Origin: Jeotgalicoccus sp052093725
GTDB lineage: Bacteria > Bacillota > Bacilli > Staphylococcales > Salinicoccaceae
Direction: 5' to 3'
NCBI GenBank assembly: GCA_052093725.1
Contig: JBQDHL010000079.1
Coordinates: forward strand, 1 to 7,434
Length of the DNA stretch: 7,434 nt
Position numbers and translations under genes: made by a program. This document shows positions 5,689 through 7,434 of this stretch, piece after piece (position 1 is the stretch's first letter; each line of letters opens with the position of its first letter). The notes beneath the pieces are model-generated. The model was not told the origin of the DNA and made no database searches. It saw nothing but the letters and a program-made list of their open reading frames with translations.

Positions 5689-5808
5689 TACTGTGACAGT
5701 GAACCTCGCTCTTTGTCACACTAAACCCCTTACTGTGACAGTGAACCTCGCTCTTTGTCACACTAAACCCCTTACTGTGACAATGAACCTTACTCTTTGT
5801 CACACTAA
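5689..5808. repeat. Tandem array of 42-bp units with alternating TGTGACA/TGTCACA heptamers
   Basis: Units begin at 5689, 5731 and 5773, giving a period of 42 bp. The first two are identical and the third has three substitutions before diverging after about 35 bp; the array runs left into the gap. TGTGACA starts at 5692, 5734 and 5776, and its reverse complement TGTCACA at 5714, 5756 and 5798, so heptamers alternate every 22 and 20 bp, about two DNA turns. TGTCACA-c-TAA-acccc-TTA-c-TGTGACA (5714-5740 and 5756-5782) can fold as a hairpin with one mismatch. All heptamers are intact in the third copy although its spacers changed. The array lies between the mqo/lqo terminator and the gap. Because 42 is a multiple of 3, open frames run through it, but none has a start site and I regard it as non-coding. 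Confidence 0.9.
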
Positions 5809-5822
5809 CTCATACAAGCATC

Positions 5823-5851
5823 AAAAAAACCGGAACTCAGCAGCCCCGGTT
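5823..5851 (-). terminator. Intrinsic terminator of the Mqo/Lqo gene
   Basis: On the minus strand, AACCGG (5851-5846) pairs with CCGGTT (5833-5828) around a 12-base loop, and the transcript continues into seven consecutive T (5829-5823). It lies 7 bp past the stop codon at 5858-5860. The stem is short but GC-rich, and the T-run is good. Confidence 0.8.
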
Positions 5852-5857
5852 CGATTT

Positions 5858-7339
5858 TTATTTAAGTTCAAGATTTTCTGCAGTCATTTCTCTAATATCA
5901 TACAGTAAATCGCTGTCTTCAATTAATGACTGACCATATGAAGGTATCATTTCTTTTAGTTTTGCATCCCATTTTTTTGCATATTCCGGGAAGCTCTGTT
6001 TGAATACTTCGAGTGCCACTGAAACGGATACTGAAGCTCCTGGTGATTCACCAAGCAGTGCAATTACAGAGTTATCTTCAGAGCTTACAACTTCTGTTCC
6101 AAACTGGATAAAGCCTTTGCCATGCTCCTCTGTATCTTTAATCACCTGTATGCGTTTGCCCGCGATGTGAATGTCCCAGTCTTCGTCCTTTGCATCAGGA
6201 ACAAATTTTCTGAGCTCTGTCATTCTATCAGCTTTACGCATCATTACCTGTTGAATTGAATATTTGACCAATGGTAAATTTTTAATACCCGCTGAGACAA
6301 GTGTTAACAGATTGTCTGTTTTGATCGATTTAAATAAGTCCAGATTCGAACCATATTTTAGAAACTTCGGTCCAATAGCAGCAAATGGTCCAAACAATAA
6401 ACTTTCCTGCCCCTGGATATAACGTCTGTCGAGATGCGGCACTGTCATCGGCGGTGTACCATATGGTTCTTTACCGTAAACTTTAGCATTATGACGACTG
6501 ACGACCTCAGGGTTGTTACAGACTAAAAATGCACCGCTGATCGGGAATCCTCCGAGATGTTTGCTTTCGGGTATTTTTGTTTTCTGCAGCAGTGGAATAG
6601 CATGTCCGCCAGCACCGATAAAAATATAATCTGCAGTATGATACTCGATTTTCTTCTCTTCCAGATTGTGAATTTTAACTTCCCATTTACTATTGTCCAG
6701 TTGTCTGAAGTCCATCACCTCATGCTGGTAATGAACGGTGGCATTACTATGACCGTGAATATCGCTTGCCATTTTACGCGTTAATTCGCCAAAGTTAACA
6801 TCGGTACCGTCATTGATTCTACTTGCAGCGACTGGTTCTTCCGCTTTTCTTCCATTCATCATTAACGGAATCCATTCACCTATTTTATTATTATCTTCTG
6901 TATATTCCATATCGTGGAACATAGGGTGCAACACCAGCGCTTCATATCGTCTTTTCAGGAAGTTTACATTTCCTGCACCCATAACAAAACTGATGTGCGG
7001 GAGCGGACGGATAAATTCCTCCGGATTCTTTATATGGTTGTTTCTAACTAAATAAGACCAGAACTGCTTGGAGATTTCGAATTGCTCATTGATTGATTTT
7101 GCTTTTTTTATATCGATTGAGCCGTCTTTTTGCTCCACAGTATAGTTCAATTCACATAACGCGGCATGACCCGTTCCCGCGTTATTCGTTTCATGAGAAC
7201 TTTCTTTCCCGGAAACATCAAGCCGTTCAAACAGTTTAATATTCCATCCGGGTTCTAAATTTTTCAAGAAGGAACCGAGTGTGGTACTCATAATCCCTGC
7301 GCCGATTAATATGATGTTTTTTGTAGCATTATTATCCAT
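5858..7339 (-). CDS. mqo: Malate:quinone oxidoreductase family protein, L-lactate-type (Lqo/Mqo2-like)
   Basis: This FAD-dependent, membrane-associated dehydrogenase passes electrons from a 2-hydroxy acid to menaquinone. The 493 aa fit the family (about 490-500). The FAD motif is IGAGIMSTTLG (12-22). Family blocks are ESSHETNNAGTGHAALCELNYT (46-67), GTDVNFGELTRKM, FIGAGGHAIPLLQK, HLGGFPISG, AGKRIQVIKD, IQFGTEV and ALLGESPGAS (427-436). Several blocks (GSIDIKKAKSINEQFEISKQFW, GKEPYGTPPMTVPHLD, EEHGKGFIQFGTEV, MIPSYGQSLIED) match, from memory, S. aureus Mqo2, which was reassigned as L-lactate:quinone oxidoreductase, better than S. aureus Mqo1. The substrate is therefore malate or L-lactate, the latter favoured. 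The ATG at 7337-7339 puts the FAD motif at the usual distance from the N-terminus. Its RBS is weak (AAGAAAG at 7350-7356). The gene is monocistronic within the window, with its own terminator at 5823-5851. Confidence 0.92.
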   Translation of the reverse strand: MDNNATKNIILIGAGIMSTTLGSFLKNLEPGWNIKLFERLDVSGKESSHETNNAGTGHAALCELNYTVEQKDGSIDIKKAKSINEQFEISKQFWSYLVRNNHIKNPEEFIRPLPHISFVMGAGNVNFLKRRYEALVLHPMFHDMEYTEDNNKIGEWIPLMMNGRKAEEPVAASRINDGTDVNFGELTRKMASDIHGHSNATVHYQHEVMDFRQLDNSKWEVKIHNLEEKKIEYHTADYIFIGAGGHAIPLLQKTKIPESKHLGGFPISGAFLVCNNPEVVSRHNAKVYGKEPYGTPPMTVPHLDRRYIQGQESLLFGPFAAIGPKFLKYGSNLDLFKSIKTDNLLTLVSAGIKNLPLVKYSIQQVMMRKADRMTELRKFVPDAKDEDWDIHIAGKRIQVIKDTEEHGKGFIQFGTEVVSSEDNSVIALLGESPGASVSVSVALEVFKQSFPEYAKKWDAKLKEMIPSYGQSLIEDSDLLYDIREMTAENLELK

Positions 7340-7434
7340 GGTTAGCCAGCTTTCTTATTTTTTCACTTGAAATTATTTAATAACGCCGATTGTAAAATTA
7401 AGCTAGACACATAAAGAAAGCCACTCGTGATACA
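7340..7434 (-). promoter_or_regulatory. Upstream region of the Mqo/Lqo gene
   Basis: This AT-rich 95-bp leader has no coding frame I can support. On the minus strand a -35-like TTTACA is followed at 15-base spacing by TAATTT, a poor -10, so no promoter can be placed with confidence. The region just before the ATG offers only AAGAAAG as a ribosome binding site. No riboswitch or clear operator was recognised. Confidence 0.3.

Noticed and set aside
5692..5804. CRP/FNR- or Rex-type operators because of TGTGA...TCACA
   Set aside because: Those sites need about 6-8 bp between half-sites; here the gaps are much larger (13-15 bp between full heptamers).
5689..5808. CRISPR array
   Set aside because: The units are contiguous 42-mers with no unique spacers between repeats, and no cas gene is present.
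5576..5908. Open frames on both strands running through the 42-bp array, with 14-aa repeats (TVTVNLALCHTKPL and VTKSEVHCHSKGFS)
   Set aside because: The repeat length is a multiple of three, so frames stay open automatically. They cross the N gap, have no RBS or credible start, and one runs into the Mqo/Lqo coding region.
6557..7055. Plus-strand open frames opposite the Mqo/Lqo gene
   Set aside because: They are shadows of a well-conserved coding region, with no RBS and no recognisable protein.

Overview
The window looks like chromosome from a low-GC Gram-positive of the family Staphylococcaceae. The base composition is AT-leaning (GC near 40% by eye). Shine-Dalgarno sites are strong (AGGAGGA, GGAAGGAG) and convergent genes share long A/T-flanked hairpin terminators. 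The encoded proteins resemble staphylococcal MetI/MetQ, a GsiB/OppA-type binding protein and, above all, the staphylococcal 'Mqo2' (Lqo) form of malate:quinone oxidoreductase. A Jeotgalicoccus- or Salinicoccus-like genus is my guess and is not proven.

Left part (1-1201, + strand): the 3' end of metI and the complete metQ form the tail of a MetNIQ methionine importer operon, closed by a bidirectional hairpin terminator. A convergent 96-aa gene of unknown function (1202-1492, - strand) ends at that hairpin and may have a sigma-B-type promoter. A short divergent promoter region separates it from a PLP-dependent trans-sulfuration enzyme (1643-2776, + strand). A sulfide:quinone oxidoreductase-like flavoprotein follows (2851-4035, + strand). 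It is preceded by a perfect TATAAT and a 40-bp concentric palindrome that contains its ribosome binding site. A second bidirectional terminator (4043-4080) closes this half.

Right part (4080-7434, - strand): an oligopeptide/glutathione-type ABC binding protein has lost its N-terminus to an assembly gap of exactly 100 N and also carries a frameshift about 55 bp from the gap edge. On the other side of the gap is a tandem array of 42-bp units, each with oppositely oriented TGTGACA/TGTCACA heptamers spaced about two helical turns apart. Then come the terminator and coding region of an Mqo-family quinone reductase whose residues fit the L-lactate-type subgroup (Lqo/Mqo2) better than classical Mqo.

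Taken together, the left half reads as a sulfur amino-acid neighbourhood: methionine uptake, cystathionine/cysteine chemistry that can release H2S, and a sulfide-oxidising flavoprotein feeding the quinone pool. The SBP may add uptake of a peptide or glutathione as a sulfur source. The Mqo/Lqo also feeds electrons to menaquinone. The most unusual points are the SQR lacking one of its two expected catalytic cysteines, the trans-sulfuration enzyme with His where the family has Glu, the palindrome over the sqr ribosome binding site, and the 42-bp array. No mobile element, tRNA, rRNA or CRISPR array was recognised. I found no clear new multi-gene system.
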